A stretch of 53,662 nucleotides of DNA from Alphaproteobacteria bacterium (GCA_019235415.1 JAFAKN010000179.1:1-53662); one strand, 5' to 3'; positions 17,120 to 25,277 are shown, counted from the first letter of the stretch. The notes: generated by a model from the letters alone, not told the origin. A program made the numbers and translations.

Positions 17120-17853
17120 CAGACCTTGCCTCGCCGCTTACTGTCATCCCGAGCGGAGCGAGGGACCTTTGGGGCGACAGGAAAGGTCCCTCGCCGCGCT
17201 CGGGATGACAAAGGGGTGCTCGTGCGGTCCGAGCGATGAGACCAGCCGTAGTTGAAGCTGATGGAAATGCGCTCGCCGTCGAACTGTGCCGCCGGCACTT
17301 CGTGGCGCAGCCAACTCTCGAACAGCACCAGGTCGCCCGGCTTCGCCGGCAGGCTAACGAAGGACCTCAAGCGCACCGGTGCATCGGCGCGACGCGGCGG
17401 CGCGGCCATGTGCAAGCCCAGCCGAGGATCTTCGAACTTCAGCTGACCAGCCCCGCCGGGTACCTCGAGATAGTAGGTTCCGCTGACGAATGAGCCGGGA
17501 TGCAGGTGCAGAGAGTGCACCGCACCGGCGCGCATCACGTTCGCCCAGCAATCGGTCATGACCAGCATCCGGCCGGCGAGATCGTAGTGCAGGCCACGAG
17601 CGAAGGCGGCAACCTTGGGATCGATGCGCTTTTGCAGAGCCGCGAACAGCGACGAGACCAGGTGCAGCCGGTCGAGCGAGCCATAGGACGTGTAGCCTCC
17701 CAGGTAGTGCCGTGCCGACCATCGCCGGCCGGCGGCATCGGACAGCGCGAGCGACCGGCACTCGTCACCGAGCGCGCGATCGAGCCGGCGCTGTGCCGAC
17801 CCGGCAAGCGACTCTCGGCTGACAAGTGTCGGAAATAGGGCGCGGATCGCCAT
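17119..17853 (-). CDS. Putative 2OG-Fe(II) oxygenase (TIGR02466-like) with repeat-derived C-terminus
   Basis: A 244-residue protein. The core (about 1-204) matches the TIGR02466-type putative 2-oxoglutarate/Fe(II) oxygenases: WANVMRAGAVHSLHLHPGSF with candidate metal ligands H116/H118, GTYYLEVPGGAG, a distal H184 in WLRHEVPA, and the closing R195 in GERISISFNYGW. Such proteins normally end at that strand. Here residues of about 216-237 are encoded by a family A palindromic repeat, adding a basic tail (SSRARRGTFPVAPKVPRSAR). The stop codon overlaps the start of the YtkA-like gene. It is divergent from the PhyH gene with 29 bases between. Confidence 0.78.
   Translation of the reverse strand: MAIRALFPTLVSRESLAGSAQRRLDRALGDECRSLALSDAAGRRWSARHYLGGYTSYGSLDRLHLVSSLFAALQKRIDPKVAAFARGLHYDLAGRMLVMTDCWANVMRAGAVHSLHLHPGSFVSGTYYLEVPGGAGQLKFEDPRLGLHMAAPPRRADAPVRLRSFVSLPAKPGDLVLFESWLRHEVPAAQFDGERISISFNYGWSHRSDRTSTPLSSRARRGTFPVAPKVPRSARDDSKRRGKV
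17142..17210. repeat. Dispersed palindromic repeat, family A copy 2, inside a coding sequence
   Basis: The element runs from TGTCATCCCGAG to CGGGATGACA, with inner inverted arms around AGGGACCTTT/AAAGGTCCCT. Unlike the other copies it lies inside an open frame, the 3' end of the 2OG-type oxygenase gene read on the minus strand. Confidence 0.9.
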
Positions 17854-17882
17854 AGCGTGATTATCCGTGAAGGCCCCTTGCC

Positions 17883-18785
17883 ATGCTATGCTTTCGCATG
17901 CTCAGCGACCGGCAGATCGAAACTTATCGGCGCGACGGCTATCTCGTCGTTCCGCGCCTCATCGAAGGCCAGCAGCTCGCCGACTTGCGGGCGCTCACCG
18001 AGCGGATCGTGCAGGAGGCCCGCGGCGTCAGCGCAAACGACGAGCTCTACGACCTCGAGGCCACGCATACGGCCGCGCTGCCGCGCGTGCGGCGGCTGAA
18101 GCCCGTCATCTTCAAGCGCTACGCGTTTTTCCACGCGCTGGCGCGCGATTCCAAGATCACGTCGATCCTCGCTCAGCTGCTCGGCCCAAACATTCGCCAG
18201 CATGGCGGCAAGCTCAACATGAAGTCGGCCGGCTACGGCTCGCCGGTCGAATGGCACCAGGATTGGGCATTCTACCCACACACCAACGATGACGTGCTGG
18301 CCACCGGCATCTACCTCGATGACTGCGACGGCGACAACGGCCCGTTGATGGTCCTGCCCGGAACACATCTCGGCCCGACCCACGATCACCACGTCGGTGG
18401 CCGCTTCTGCGGCGCGATGGATCCAGCGACCAGCGGGCTGGACTTCGACAAGGCCGTGCCGCTCATGGGACCGGCCGGGTCAATGACGATCCATCACGCG
18501 AGGCTGGTGCATGGCTCGGCACTCAACCGGTCGAACCGCCAACGGCGCTTGCTGCTGCATGAATACACGGCAGCCGACGCATGGCCATTATTGGGCGTCG
18601 CCGATTTCACCGAATTCAACAGCCGTATCGTCCTGGGGGAGCCGACCATCGAGCCACGCGTGGTGGCGGCGCCGATCCGCATGCCGTTGCCGCCCGCCGA
18701 TCATCAAGGATCGATCTATGAAAACCAGCGCGGCACCTCCCGCCGGTTCTTCGAGACTTATGACGAGCGCGTTGCTCTCAACTAG
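17883..18785 (+). CDS. Phytanoyl-CoA dioxygenase (PhyH) family protein
   Basis: A 300-residue Fe(II)/2-oxoglutarate dioxygenase. The facial triad is H125 and D127 in VEWHQDWAFYPHTND and H210 in HHARLVHGSALNRS, followed by the Arg-rich stretch that binds 2-oxoglutarate. N-terminal ETYRRDGYLVVPRLI is the standard PhyH opening. Bacterial members hydroxylate varied small molecules, so the substrate is unknown. GAAGG precedes ATG 17883 by about ten bases; ATG 17898 is an alternative. The next gene (YceI) starts inside its last codons. Confidence 0.88.
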   Translation: MLCFRMLSDRQIETYRRDGYLVVPRLIEGQQLADLRALTERIVQEARGVSANDELYDLEATHTAALPRVRRLKPVIFKRYAFFHALARDSKITSILAQLLGPNIRQHGGKLNMKSAGYGSPVEWHQDWAFYPHTNDDVLATGIYLDDCDGDNGPLMVLPGTHLGPTHDHHVGGRFCGAMDPATSGLDFDKAVPLMGPAGSMTIHHARLVHGSALNRSNRQRRLLLHEYTAADAWPLLGVADFTEFNSRIVLGEPTIEPRVVAAPIRMPLPPADHQGSIYENQRGTSRRFFETYDERVALN

Positions 18786-19362
18786 ACGGCGGCCCGCGGC
18801 TCTCCTGCTCGCGGCTCTCCTGACCCTGGGCACCGCGGGCCCGGCCGCAGCTGCCGAACAGCTCGACATCGGCGGCAAGTACGGCACCATCGACTTCGCC
18901 ATCGGCAATTCGAAGGTGTTCCGCACCACCGGCTCGTTCACCGACTGGAAGGGCATGGTCAAGGTCGACGACGCCGACGTGCCGCAAAGCAGCGTCGATG
19001 TCGTGGTCAAGACCACCAGCATCCAGATGCTTGACGAGCAGCAGACCAACATGCTCAAGGACGCCGACTACTTCGACGTCCAGCATTTCCCGGAAATGAC
19101 CTTTCATTCGACGCGCATCGAACGGACCGGAAAGGACACGCTGAAAGTGGAAGGCGACATCACGCTGCGCGGCATCACGCGCCCGATGACGTTGGCCGTG
19201 ACGGTGAACGACCGGCGTCCCGACGCCGCGCCGGGGGCGCGTTACGCCCGCTTCCGCGGAGTCGGCACCATCAAGCGCTCCGAGTTCGGCATGACCAAGT
19301 ATATCGACATGGTGGGCGACAACGTCGAGATCTCGATCGCGACCGAGGCTCGCCGACACTGA
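18760..19362 (+). CDS. YceI-family periplasmic lipid-binding protein
   Basis: About 200 residues with a signal peptide (RRRPAALLLAALLTLGTAG, cleaved after AAA) and one YceI lipocalin-like barrel: GTIDFAIGNSKVFRTTGSF, KTTSIQMLDEQQTNMLKD, FDVQHFPEMTFHS, GDITLRGITRPMTL and IKRSEFGM. YceI proteins bind isoprenoid or quinone-like lipids. It overlaps the PhyH gene by 26 bases. An alternative in-frame ATG at 18718 has a better AAGGA site seven bases upstream and would lengthen the overlap to 68 bases. It is followed after ten bases by a cytochrome b561 gene, a very common YceI partner. Confidence 0.9.
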   Translation: MTSALLSTRRRPAALLLAALLTLGTAGPAAAAEQLDIGGKYGTIDFAIGNSKVFRTTGSFTDWKGMVKVDDADVPQSSVDVVVKTTSIQMLDEQQTNMLKDADYFDVQHFPEMTFHSTRIERTGKDTLKVEGDITLRGITRPMTLAVTVNDRRPDAAPGARYARFRGVGTIKRSEFGMTKYIDMVGDNVEISIATEARRH

Positions 19363-19372
19363 AGGGCGCGCT

Positions 19373-19918
19373 GTGCCCCATTCGACCGGTTATCGTCCCA
19401 CCGCCAAGGCGTTGCATTGGGTGACGGCGTTCATCGTGCTCGGCATGCTGGCGCTCGGCTTGTGGATGACGGGACTGCCGCTCGGCTTCACCAAGCTCTA
19501 CGCCTATGCTTGGCACAAATGGATCGGCCTCGTCGTGCTGCTGCTGACCTTGGGCCGCTTGCTGTGGCGCTGGCGAAACCCGCCGCCTGCCCTGCCCCGG
19601 GGGCTACCCGCGTGGCAGAAGACGCTTGCTCCTGTCGCCCACTGGACGTTGCTCGGGCTGCTGCTGCTCATGCCGCTCACCGGCTGGCTAATGAGCTCGG
19701 CCGGCGGCGTCAGCGTCTACTGGTTCGGCTACATTCCTCTGCCCGACGTCGTGCCGCGCAACCAGGCTTTGTTCACCACGCTAAGGCAGGCTCATCACCT
19801 GTTGGCGCGCATCCTGATCGGCATGCTCATCGTGCATGTCGCGGCCGTGCTTCACCACGACGTGTTGCGCCGCGACGGGGTATTCAGGCGTATGTGGCCG
19901 TTCACGCGGGGCGCCTGA
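19373..19918 (+). CDS. Cytochrome b561
   Basis: A 181-residue inner-membrane diheme protein with four helices. Histidines suited to heme binding lie in KALHWVTAF (helix 1), YAWHKWIGL (helix 2), VAHWTLLGL (helix 3) and QAHHLLARILIGMLIVHVAAV (helix 4). It carries electrons between quinol and a periplasmic acceptor. The start is GTG at 19373, with AAGGG six bases upstream. The stop overlaps the next ATG (TGATG). It probably works with the preceding YceI protein. Confidence 0.92.
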   Translation: MPHSTGYRPTAKALHWVTAFIVLGMLALGLWMTGLPLGFTKLYAYAWHKWIGLVVLLLTLGRLLWRWRNPPPALPRGLPAWQKTLAPVAHWTLLGLLLLMPLTGWLMSSAGGVSVYWFGYIPLPDVVPRNQALFTTLRQAHHLLARILIGMLIVHVAAVLHHDVLRRDGVFRRMWPFTRGA

Positions 19919-20469
19919 TGCACCGCCGGCTGTTCTGCGGATTGGGCCTGGCATTCGGCGCCGGATCGCGGGCGGTCGCACAGTCCGGCATCTGGCCGGA
20001 GTGGATTGGCAGCTACAGCGGCACGATCCACTTCTACCGGTCGATCCCGCTGGAGGACATCGCCCCGCCGCCCGAGCATCCGCACGTCGATCTCGACGAC
20101 ACCACCCCGTTCGCGATCTTCTTTGCCGTCTGGAGCGACGACCAGAGCACGGCCATTTGGCTGCGCATCGACGGCGGGCCGATGCAGACCGCGTTTGCCG
20201 GCGAGACTCTGCGCTTCGGCCCATCGATCGACGGCCTCGCCGGGATGATCGAGGCCAAGGGCAAGCCCGTGCCGCGCCGGGCCAACCTGCTGATCCACCC
20301 TGATTCGCTCGGCACCGAGGCGCTGTTCAGCCATGCCGACGGCAGCTTCTGGCGCCGTCATTTCACGGCACGCTTCACGCCGTCGGGCGCCGACGTGATC
20401 GTCTGGGTGTTCGACGCCGCCGGCACCCGTGCGCGCACTTGGCGGGGCTCTGCCGTGAAGAAGGAATGA
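19918..20469 (+). CDS. Unknown secreted protein downstream of cytochrome b561
   Basis: A 183-residue protein with a short signal peptide (MHRRLFCGLGLAFGAGSRAVAQ). The mature part (WPEWIGSYSGTIHFYRS, FAIFFAVWSDDQSTAIWLRI, ADVIVWVFDAAGTRARTWRG) reads as a beta-rich single domain. I do not recognise the family. It overlaps the cytochrome stop codon by one base (TGATG), so it is almost surely co-translated and may be the third member of the YceI-b561 unit. Confidence 0.75.
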   Translation: MHRRLFCGLGLAFGAGSRAVAQSGIWPEWIGSYSGTIHFYRSIPLEDIAPPPEHPHVDLDDTTPFAIFFAVWSDDQSTAIWLRIDGGPMQTAFAGETLRFGPSIDGLAGMIEAKGKPVPRRANLLIHPDSLGTEALFSHADGSFWRRHFTARFTPSGADVIVWVFDAAGTRARTWRGSAVKKE

Positions 20470-20498
20470 CGCTTTTTCTCATCCTGAGCGAAGCGCTC

Positions 20499-20567
20499 TG
20501 TCATCCCGAGCGCAGCGAGGGATCTTTCCTGTTGCCCTAAGGATCCCTCGCTACGCTCGGGATGACA
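20499..20567. repeat. Dispersed palindromic repeat, family A copy 3 (plus half copy)
   Basis: Ends TGTCATCCCGAG and CTCGGGATGACA are inverted, with inner arms AGGGATC/GGATCCCT. A diverged half copy, TCATCCTGAGCGAAGCG, precedes it at 20480-20496. It separates the convergent unknown gene and citrate synthase gene. Confidence 0.9.
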
Positions 20568-20577
20568 GAATAGACGC

Positions 20578-21672
20578 TCAGGACGATACCGAGGGCCGCG
20601 GGCCGACGTAGTTCGATTGCGGGCGGATGATGCGGCCGCCACGCTCCTGCTCAAAAATGTGCGCGCACCAACCGGCGGTCCGTCCCACCGCGAAAAGAGC
20701 GGTGAAGGCGCTGCGCGGGATCTCCAGCGCCTCGAGCAGCAATGCGGTGTAGTACTCGACGTTGGTGTCGAGGCGGCGGCCGGGCTTGTGCCGGCGCAGC
20801 GCAGCAATGGCGCCCTGCTCGACGGCCGAGGCGTAGGCGAGCCGTCCGGAGGTCGCCGGCAGCGTGGCGACGGCGGCCTTCAGGACGTCGGCGCGCGGGT
20901 CGCGCACCTTGTAGATGCGATGGCCGAAGCCCATCAAGGTCGTGCCCTTGGCGAATGCCTCGTCAAACCACGCCTCGGCGCGAGACGCCTCGCCGATCTC
21001 GTCCAGCATGTCGAGCACGGGGCCCGGCGCCCCGCCATGCAACGGCCCCTTCAGGGCGCAGAGCGCGGCCAGCACCGAGGAGATCAGCCCGGCCCTCGTC
21101 GAGGCGACAACACGGGCGGTGAAGGTCGAGGCGTTGAACCCGTGATCGGTAATCGTCGCGAGATAGGTATCGAGCGCCGTTTCGAACACCACCCCGCCGC
21201 GCTGGCCGCGGATCATGCGCAGGAGATCCTGTGCGGTCGTCAGTGTCGGGTCGGGTGCGATCGGCGCCATCGACTTTTCCGCATTGAGCAGGGCTGCCAG
21301 GAACACCGGCATGGCACCGCACACCAGGAAATGATGCGGCGTGCCCTCGCTATCCGGCAGCATGCCGATGCCCACGCGTAGCGACTCGATCGGGTTCAGC
21401 CCCCGCGTCGCGCCAAGAAGCTTGGGGACCTCGGCGAAGGCCCGCACACGCGCAGCCGCCAAGCCGCGGCGCACCGACGCTTCGTCACCGCCGCCCTCGG
21501 CATAGCCTTCCCACAACAGGCCGGCGACGCCCTCGAAGCCGCGCGTGGCTACCAGATCCTCGATGGCGTGGCCGCGGACGATCAGCCGGCCAGCTTCGCC
21601 GTCGACCTCGCTCATCGCTGTGTCGGCCACGATCACACCGTCAAGGCCGCTGTTCACCCGCGTCTGCAGCAT
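20578..21672 (-). CDS. Citrate synthase-family protein with Asp-to-Glu change in the active site
   Basis: A 364-residue citrate/2-methylcitrate synthase homologue. H212 (KGPLHGGAPG) and H251 (GFGHRIYKVRDPR) match the two catalytic histidines, and R260 the substrate arginine. The third catalytic position, Asp in the usual NVDF motif, is E306 here (NVEYYTALLL). The C-terminal end HIFEQERGGRIIRPQSNYVG is normal. The start at 21672 has AAAGG seven bases upstream; the longer form from 21690 has none. It is divergent from a second citrate synthase with a DNA-binding domain. It may form citrate, methylcitrate or a related acid; I cannot tell. Confidence 0.87.
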   Translation of the reverse strand: MLQTRVNSGLDGVIVADTAMSEVDGEAGRLIVRGHAIEDLVATRGFEGVAGLLWEGYAEGGGDEASVRRGLAAARVRAFAEVPKLLGATRGLNPIESLRVGIGMLPDSEGTPHHFLVCGAMPVFLAALLNAEKSMAPIAPDPTLTTAQDLLRMIRGQRGGVVFETALDTYLATITDHGFNASTFTARVVASTRAGLISSVLAALCALKGPLHGGAPGPVLDMLDEIGEASRAEAWFDEAFAKGTTLMGFGHRIYKVRDPRADVLKAAVATLPATSGRLAYASAVEQGAIAALRRHKPGRRLDTNVEYYTALLLEALEIPRSAFTALFAVGRTAGWCAHIFEQERGGRIIRPQSNYVGPRPSVSS

Positions 21673-21726
21673 CGTTTTTCCTTTCCCCATTGGTCGAGGA
21701 GAGGGTTCCGTCTGGGGAATATATTG

Positions 21727-21816
21727 TCAATCTTGATTATATGGATCAATGTGAGTTTTGAATATTGCCTTAGAGACGGGATTCTCGCGCATGGTGATGC
21801 TAATCAATATTGATTA
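21727..21816. promoter_or_regulatory. Two matching operator-like sites in the divergent citrate synthase promoter
   Basis: TCAATCTTGATTA (21727-21739) and TCAATATTGATTA (21804-21816) differ at one base; the second is part of the perfect palindrome TAATCAATATTGATTA (21801-21816). The first overlaps a TATAAT (minus strand, 21741-21736) suited to the leftward citrate synthase gene. The second ends eleven bases before the rightward ATG and abuts its AAGG ribosome binding site. The region is much richer in A+T than its surroundings. I infer binding sites for the HTH-citrate synthase or another regulator. Confidence 0.65.
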
Positions 21817-21826
21817 AGGTAGGGTC

Positions 21827-23032
21827 ATGACGAACGATTGGCTGAGCTCCAAGGAGGCAGCGCGGCGGCTGGGCGTGTCTGCCGCGACGCTCTACGCGTA
21901 CGTCAGTCGCGGTTTGCTGCGTTCCGAAGCGGTCGACGGGCAGCGCGAACGGCGCTACCGCGCCGAAGAGGTGGTGCGACTGAAGCGCCAGCGCGATGTC
22001 GGGCGCAAGGCCGAGTCGATTGCCAACTACGCGCTCGACTTCGGCACGCCGGTGCTCGAATCGGCACTGACGCTGATTGAGGGCAATCGGCTGTACTACC
22101 GTGGTCATGACGCGACGGAACTCGCCCAGACCGCGACGCTCGAGGAGGTCGCCCGCCTGCTGTGGGCATGCGACGAGACTCCGTTCGCCGACGACAACCT
22201 GCCGCCCATGACGACGGCGCTGCGCCGCGCCTGGCTCGCCGCGGCAACCCTCTCGCCGGTCGACCGCTGCCTGGTGGTGCTGCCGGCTGCCGCCGCGCTC
22301 GACCATCCAAGCTGGGTCGAGGATCGTGGCGCGATGCTCGAGACGGGCGTACGCGTGCTGCGCTTGTTGACCGCCGCGGTGACGGGGCAGCCGATGTCGC
22401 CCCTGCCCGTGCACCAGCAGCTCGCTCTGGCCTGGCGCGTGCCGGGCGAACGAGCCTCACTGCTGCGCGCCGCGCTGGTGCTGTCGGCCGACCACGAGTT
22501 CAATGCCTCGGCCTTCGCAGCGCGCGTCGTCGCCTCGACCGGTGCCAACTTCTACGGTGCGGTGACGGCTGGGCTGGCGGCGATCAACGGACCGCGCCAC
22601 GGCGGCCTAACGCGGCGCGTGGCGTCCCTGTTCGACGATCTGCGCAAGGTCGATGATCTCGACGCCGAACTCGGGCGGCGCGTCCGGGATCGCATCTACA
22701 TTCCGGGTTTTGGCCACCAGCTCTATCCCGACGGCGACGTCCGCGCCGAGACCCTGTTCGCCCTGCTGCGCGAAGCCATGCCCAAATCGGCGGAGCTCGC
22801 CTTCGCCGAGCGGCTGGCGCAAGCGGTCGAGCGGATGATCGACCGCAAGGCCAACGTCGACTTCGCCACGGTGACGGTCGAGCGCGTGCTCGGCCTGCCC
22901 AAGCAGTCGGCGCTGGCCTTGTTCCTGCTCGGCCGCACGGTGGGGTGGATCGCGCATGCCCTGGAGCAGGCGGCCCATGGCGCCTTGATCAGGCCGCGCG
23001 CCCGCTATACGGGTCCTCGGCCACCCGTCTAG
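21827..23032 (+). CDS. Citrate synthase fused to an N-terminal MerR-like helix-turn-helix domain
   Basis: A 401-residue two-domain protein. Residues 1-60 form an excisionase/MerR-type winged helix: WLSSKEAARRLGVSAATLYA then YVSRGLLRSE and RRYRAEEVVRLKRQRD, the wording of MerR-class DNA-binding domains. Residues 65-400 are a citrate synthase with H258 (NGPRHGGLTR), H297 (GFGHQLYPDGD) and D345 (KANVDFATV), so all three catalytic positions are kept. The fusion type is known in databases as a citrate synthase family protein with HTH domain, but I know of no firm role. It is divergent from a plain citrate synthase with palindromes between, which suggests a metabolite-sensing repressor or trigger enzyme. 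Confidence 0.88.
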   Translation: MTNDWLSSKEAARRLGVSAATLYAYVSRGLLRSEAVDGQRERRYRAEEVVRLKRQRDVGRKAESIANYALDFGTPVLESALTLIEGNRLYYRGHDATELAQTATLEEVARLLWACDETPFADDNLPPMTTALRRAWLAAATLSPVDRCLVVLPAAAALDHPSWVEDRGAMLETGVRVLRLLTAAVTGQPMSPLPVHQQLALAWRVPGERASLLRAALVLSADHEFNASAFAARVVASTGANFYGAVTAGLAAINGPRHGGLTRRVASLFDDLRKVDDLDAELGRRVRDRIYIPGFGHQLYPDGDVRAETLFALLREAMPKSAELAFAERLAQAVERMIDRKANVDFATVTVERVLGLPKQSALALFLLGRTVGWIAHALEQAAHGALIRPRARYTGPRPPV

Positions 23033-23040
23033 GAGACGCG

Positions 23041-23574
23041 ATGCCCGACGCCCTGATCGTCATCGACATGCAGCGTGCCGGTTTCGTCGATGCGCCGCCA
23101 AAGCACGACGCCACTGGACTGATAGGCCGATTGAACCGGTTGGCCGCGGCAGTGCGAACCGCCGGCGGTACTGTGATCTTTGTTCAGCACGACGGCCCAG
23201 CGGGCGATCCCTTTCATCCGAGCCTGCCGGGCTGGCAGCTCGTGGAAGATCTCGACATACGCACCGAGGACCGGATCGTGCGAAAGACGGCGTGCGACTC
23301 CTTTCTCGGCACCAACCTGGAATCGCTCCTGCGCTGGTTGGGTACCGATCGGCTGCTGGTTACCGGCTGGGCGACCGACTATTGCGTCGATACGACCGTG
23401 CGGAGCGCGCTCGCCCGCTATCCCACGGTCGTCCCGTCCGACGGGCACACCACGTCGGACCGCGCGCATCTGCTGGCTGCCAAGATCATCGAGCACCACA
23501 ACGCGATCTGGGCGGACTTCATCGCGCCCAAGGGCCCGGCCATTGTCCAGCCCTGCGCCAGCCTATGTTTTTGA
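23041..23574 (+). CDS. Isochorismatase-family cysteine hydrolase
   Basis: A 177-residue protein with the triad D9 (LIVIDMQRAGF), K82 (RIVRKTACDSF) and C115 (GWATDYCVDTTV). Family members hydrolyse isochorismate, nicotinamide, N-carbamoyl compounds or similar amides; nothing here fixes the substrate. AGGAG lies five bases before the ATG at 23041, eight bases after the HTH-citrate synthase stop, so the two probably share a transcript. The last 12 bases overlap the convergent gene. Confidence 0.88.
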   Translation: MPDALIVIDMQRAGFVDAPPKHDATGLIGRLNRLAAAVRTAGGTVIFVQHDGPAGDPFHPSLPGWQLVEDLDIRTEDRIVRKTACDSFLGTNLESLLRWLGTDRLLVTGWATDYCVDTTVRSALARYPTVVPSDGHTTSDRAHLLAAKIIEHHNAIWADFIAPKGPAIVQPCASLCF

Positions 23575-24273
23575 ACGCTCGGCGTCCGAACGCTCGACGT
23601 ACGCGCGCCCGACGGGGGGATAGAACTGCGGCGCCTCACGCCGGTCGCGCATGCCGTAGTCGCGCACGATGCGGACCTTGCGATGCCTGAGGTCGCGCAC
23701 GCCGGCCGGCTTGCTGGGCATCCAGTGCACGCCGGCGTCGCGATCGCGCCACGACACCAGCAGCGCAAGCTTGCCCGGCGTGTAGATGCTTTTGAAGACG
23801 TCGTGCTCGGCCACGGCACTCGTCCCGGCATCGAGGCCGAGATGCGCGGCCAACAGATCGGGCTGCGCGGCAAAGGCTGCAGCCTCTTGCGGCAAGATCT
23901 CGGTCATGGTGGCGAGCTTGGCCGCACCGACCTCCGTCTCGTCGAAGCGCTGCTCGCGGATCGGCGCGCTGGCCGGCGGCGAAGTGTCGGCGATCACGTC
24001 GCCGACACGAAGGTGATAGTCGGCGAAGATCTCGAAGCGGCCCTTCTCCTGCACCGCATGGTGCTCGCCCTCGGTGCGCCAGCGCACAACCGACTTCTCG
24101 TCGCGCCAGGTCGAATGGGACAATAGCCAGCCCGGCCGCCGGCTGCTTTCGAATCGCTCGTTGTCGACGAAGCCGTCTATCTTCTCGATGATCGGCTTCA
24201 GATGCTTGGCCAGCTCCAGGTAGTCGTTGAACCGTTCCTTCTTCGGACAGACTTCGAAGATCACCGAAAACAT
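23563..24273 (-). CDS. Antibiotic-biosynthesis-monooxygenase-like protein
   Basis: A 236-residue cytoplasmic protein beginning MFSVIFEVCPKKERFNDYLE, with IDGFVDNERFESSRRPGWLL and STWRDEKSVVRWRTEGEHHA. This first about 100 residues matches the ABM dimeric alpha/beta barrel fold; a second, weaker half (YTPGKLALLVSWRDRDAGVH) looks like a repeat of the same fold. ABM proteins include heme-degrading and quinone monooxygenases, but many are uncharacterised. GGAAGAG precedes the ATG at 24273. It follows the alpha/beta hydrolase gene by 11 bases on the same strand. Confidence 0.8.
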   Translation of the reverse strand: MFSVIFEVCPKKERFNDYLELAKHLKPIIEKIDGFVDNERFESSRRPGWLLSHSTWRDEKSVVRWRTEGEHHAVQEKGRFEIFADYHLRVGDVIADTSPPASAPIREQRFDETEVGAAKLATMTEILPQEAAAFAAQPDLLAAHLGLDAGTSAVAEHDVFKSIYTPGKLALLVSWRDRDAGVHWMPSKPAGVRDLRHRKVRIVRDYGMRDRREAPQFYPPVGRAYVERSDAERSKT

Positions 24274-24284
24274 GGGCTCTTCCT

Positions 24285-25277
24285 TCACAACGGAATCGGC
24301 GCGCTGTCCGCGCCGCACAGGAACGCGATGCTCTCCTGCCAAAGGGCGAAGCGCATCGTCTCGAGATGCATCAGGTGGGTGGCGCGGCCGATCTTGATGT
24401 CGCGCTTCACGGGCGAGTGCGCAAATGCGTCGAACAGCCAGCGCGCATCGTCGTCGAGCATCAGGCCGTCCCATTCGCCGCGGATGATCGCCACCGGCGC
24501 GCGCACCGCCGCAGGATCATAGGCCAGCTCGCCATGCCACGCCTTGATGATATCGCTGAACGGTCCGAGCGGCACCTTGACGCCGGCCGGATCGCGCGAG
24601 CGGCTGGCGGGATCACTGGCGAGATACGCCTCGCTCCAGGCCTCGAAATGGACCCGCGACAACACCGGCGGTTCGTTCGCCGGCACATCCTCGACGAAGC
24701 GCTTCCACTGGTCCTCCGGGGTCACGATCCGCCAGCCCGGAAACCGGGGCGGCGTCTCGTAACGGCGCGGGGCGCGCTGCGCAATCGGTGCAAAGAGTAT
24801 CCAACGGTCGACCAGGGTCGGGTGTGCGCTGGCGAACAGTCCGGCGGCCATCGAGCCCCATGAATGCGAGATCAGCGAGACGCGGGGTCGGTTCTGTTGC
24901 CCCATGATGAAGCGCACGACACATTCCAGCTGCCGAGCACCGTCTGCAGCATCGCACAGCGGCGCGTTCTCGGCGGCACCTCGCTCCATCTCCGGATAGC
25001 GATCCGAGGTGCCGAAGCCATAGAAGTCGAAGCCCCAGACATCGAAGCCGGCATCACTTAGCGCATCACGCCACGACCGCCCATCGAACCGGTAGGCGAT
25101 CGACAGCGCCGACGGAAAGGTCGCGCCGTGCACATAGACAACGGCCCCGCGCGCGGGCCCTGCCCGGGGCGCCGCCGGAAGGAAGCTCAGCGACAGCGAG
25201 AGGCCGTCGCGTGGCCCGGGGATGCGGAAGCGCTGCTCCCGGGCTTCTGTCACGGGGTGGGAACACGTGTGTTGCAT
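24285..25277 (-). CDS. Alpha/beta hydrolase
   Basis: A 330-residue alpha/beta hydrolase. Visible elements: oxyanion region YVHGATFPSALS, nucleophile elbow SLISHSWGSMAAG (about residue 141), acid in GEWDGLMLDDDA and His in RATHLMHLE. The fold is complete and no signal peptide is present. Esterase or C-C hydrolase action is possible; the substrate is unknown. AAGG lies seven bases before the ATG at 25277. It is followed by the ABM-like gene and is divergent from pyrB across 165 bases. Confidence 0.87.
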   Translation of the reverse strand: MQHTCSHPVTEAREQRFRIPGPRDGLSLSLSFLPAAPRAGPARGAVVYVHGATFPSALSIAYRFDGRSWRDALSDAGFDVWGFDFYGFGTSDRYPEMERGAAENAPLCDAADGARQLECVVRFIMGQQNRPRVSLISHSWGSMAAGLFASAHPTLVDRWILFAPIAQRAPRRYETPPRFPGWRIVTPEDQWKRFVEDVPANEPPVLSRVHFEAWSEAYLASDPASRSRDPAGVKVPLGPFSDIIKAWHGELAYDPAAVRAPVAIIRGEWDGLMLDDDARWLFDAFAHSPVKRDIKIGRATHLMHLETMRFALWQESIAFLCGADSAPIPL

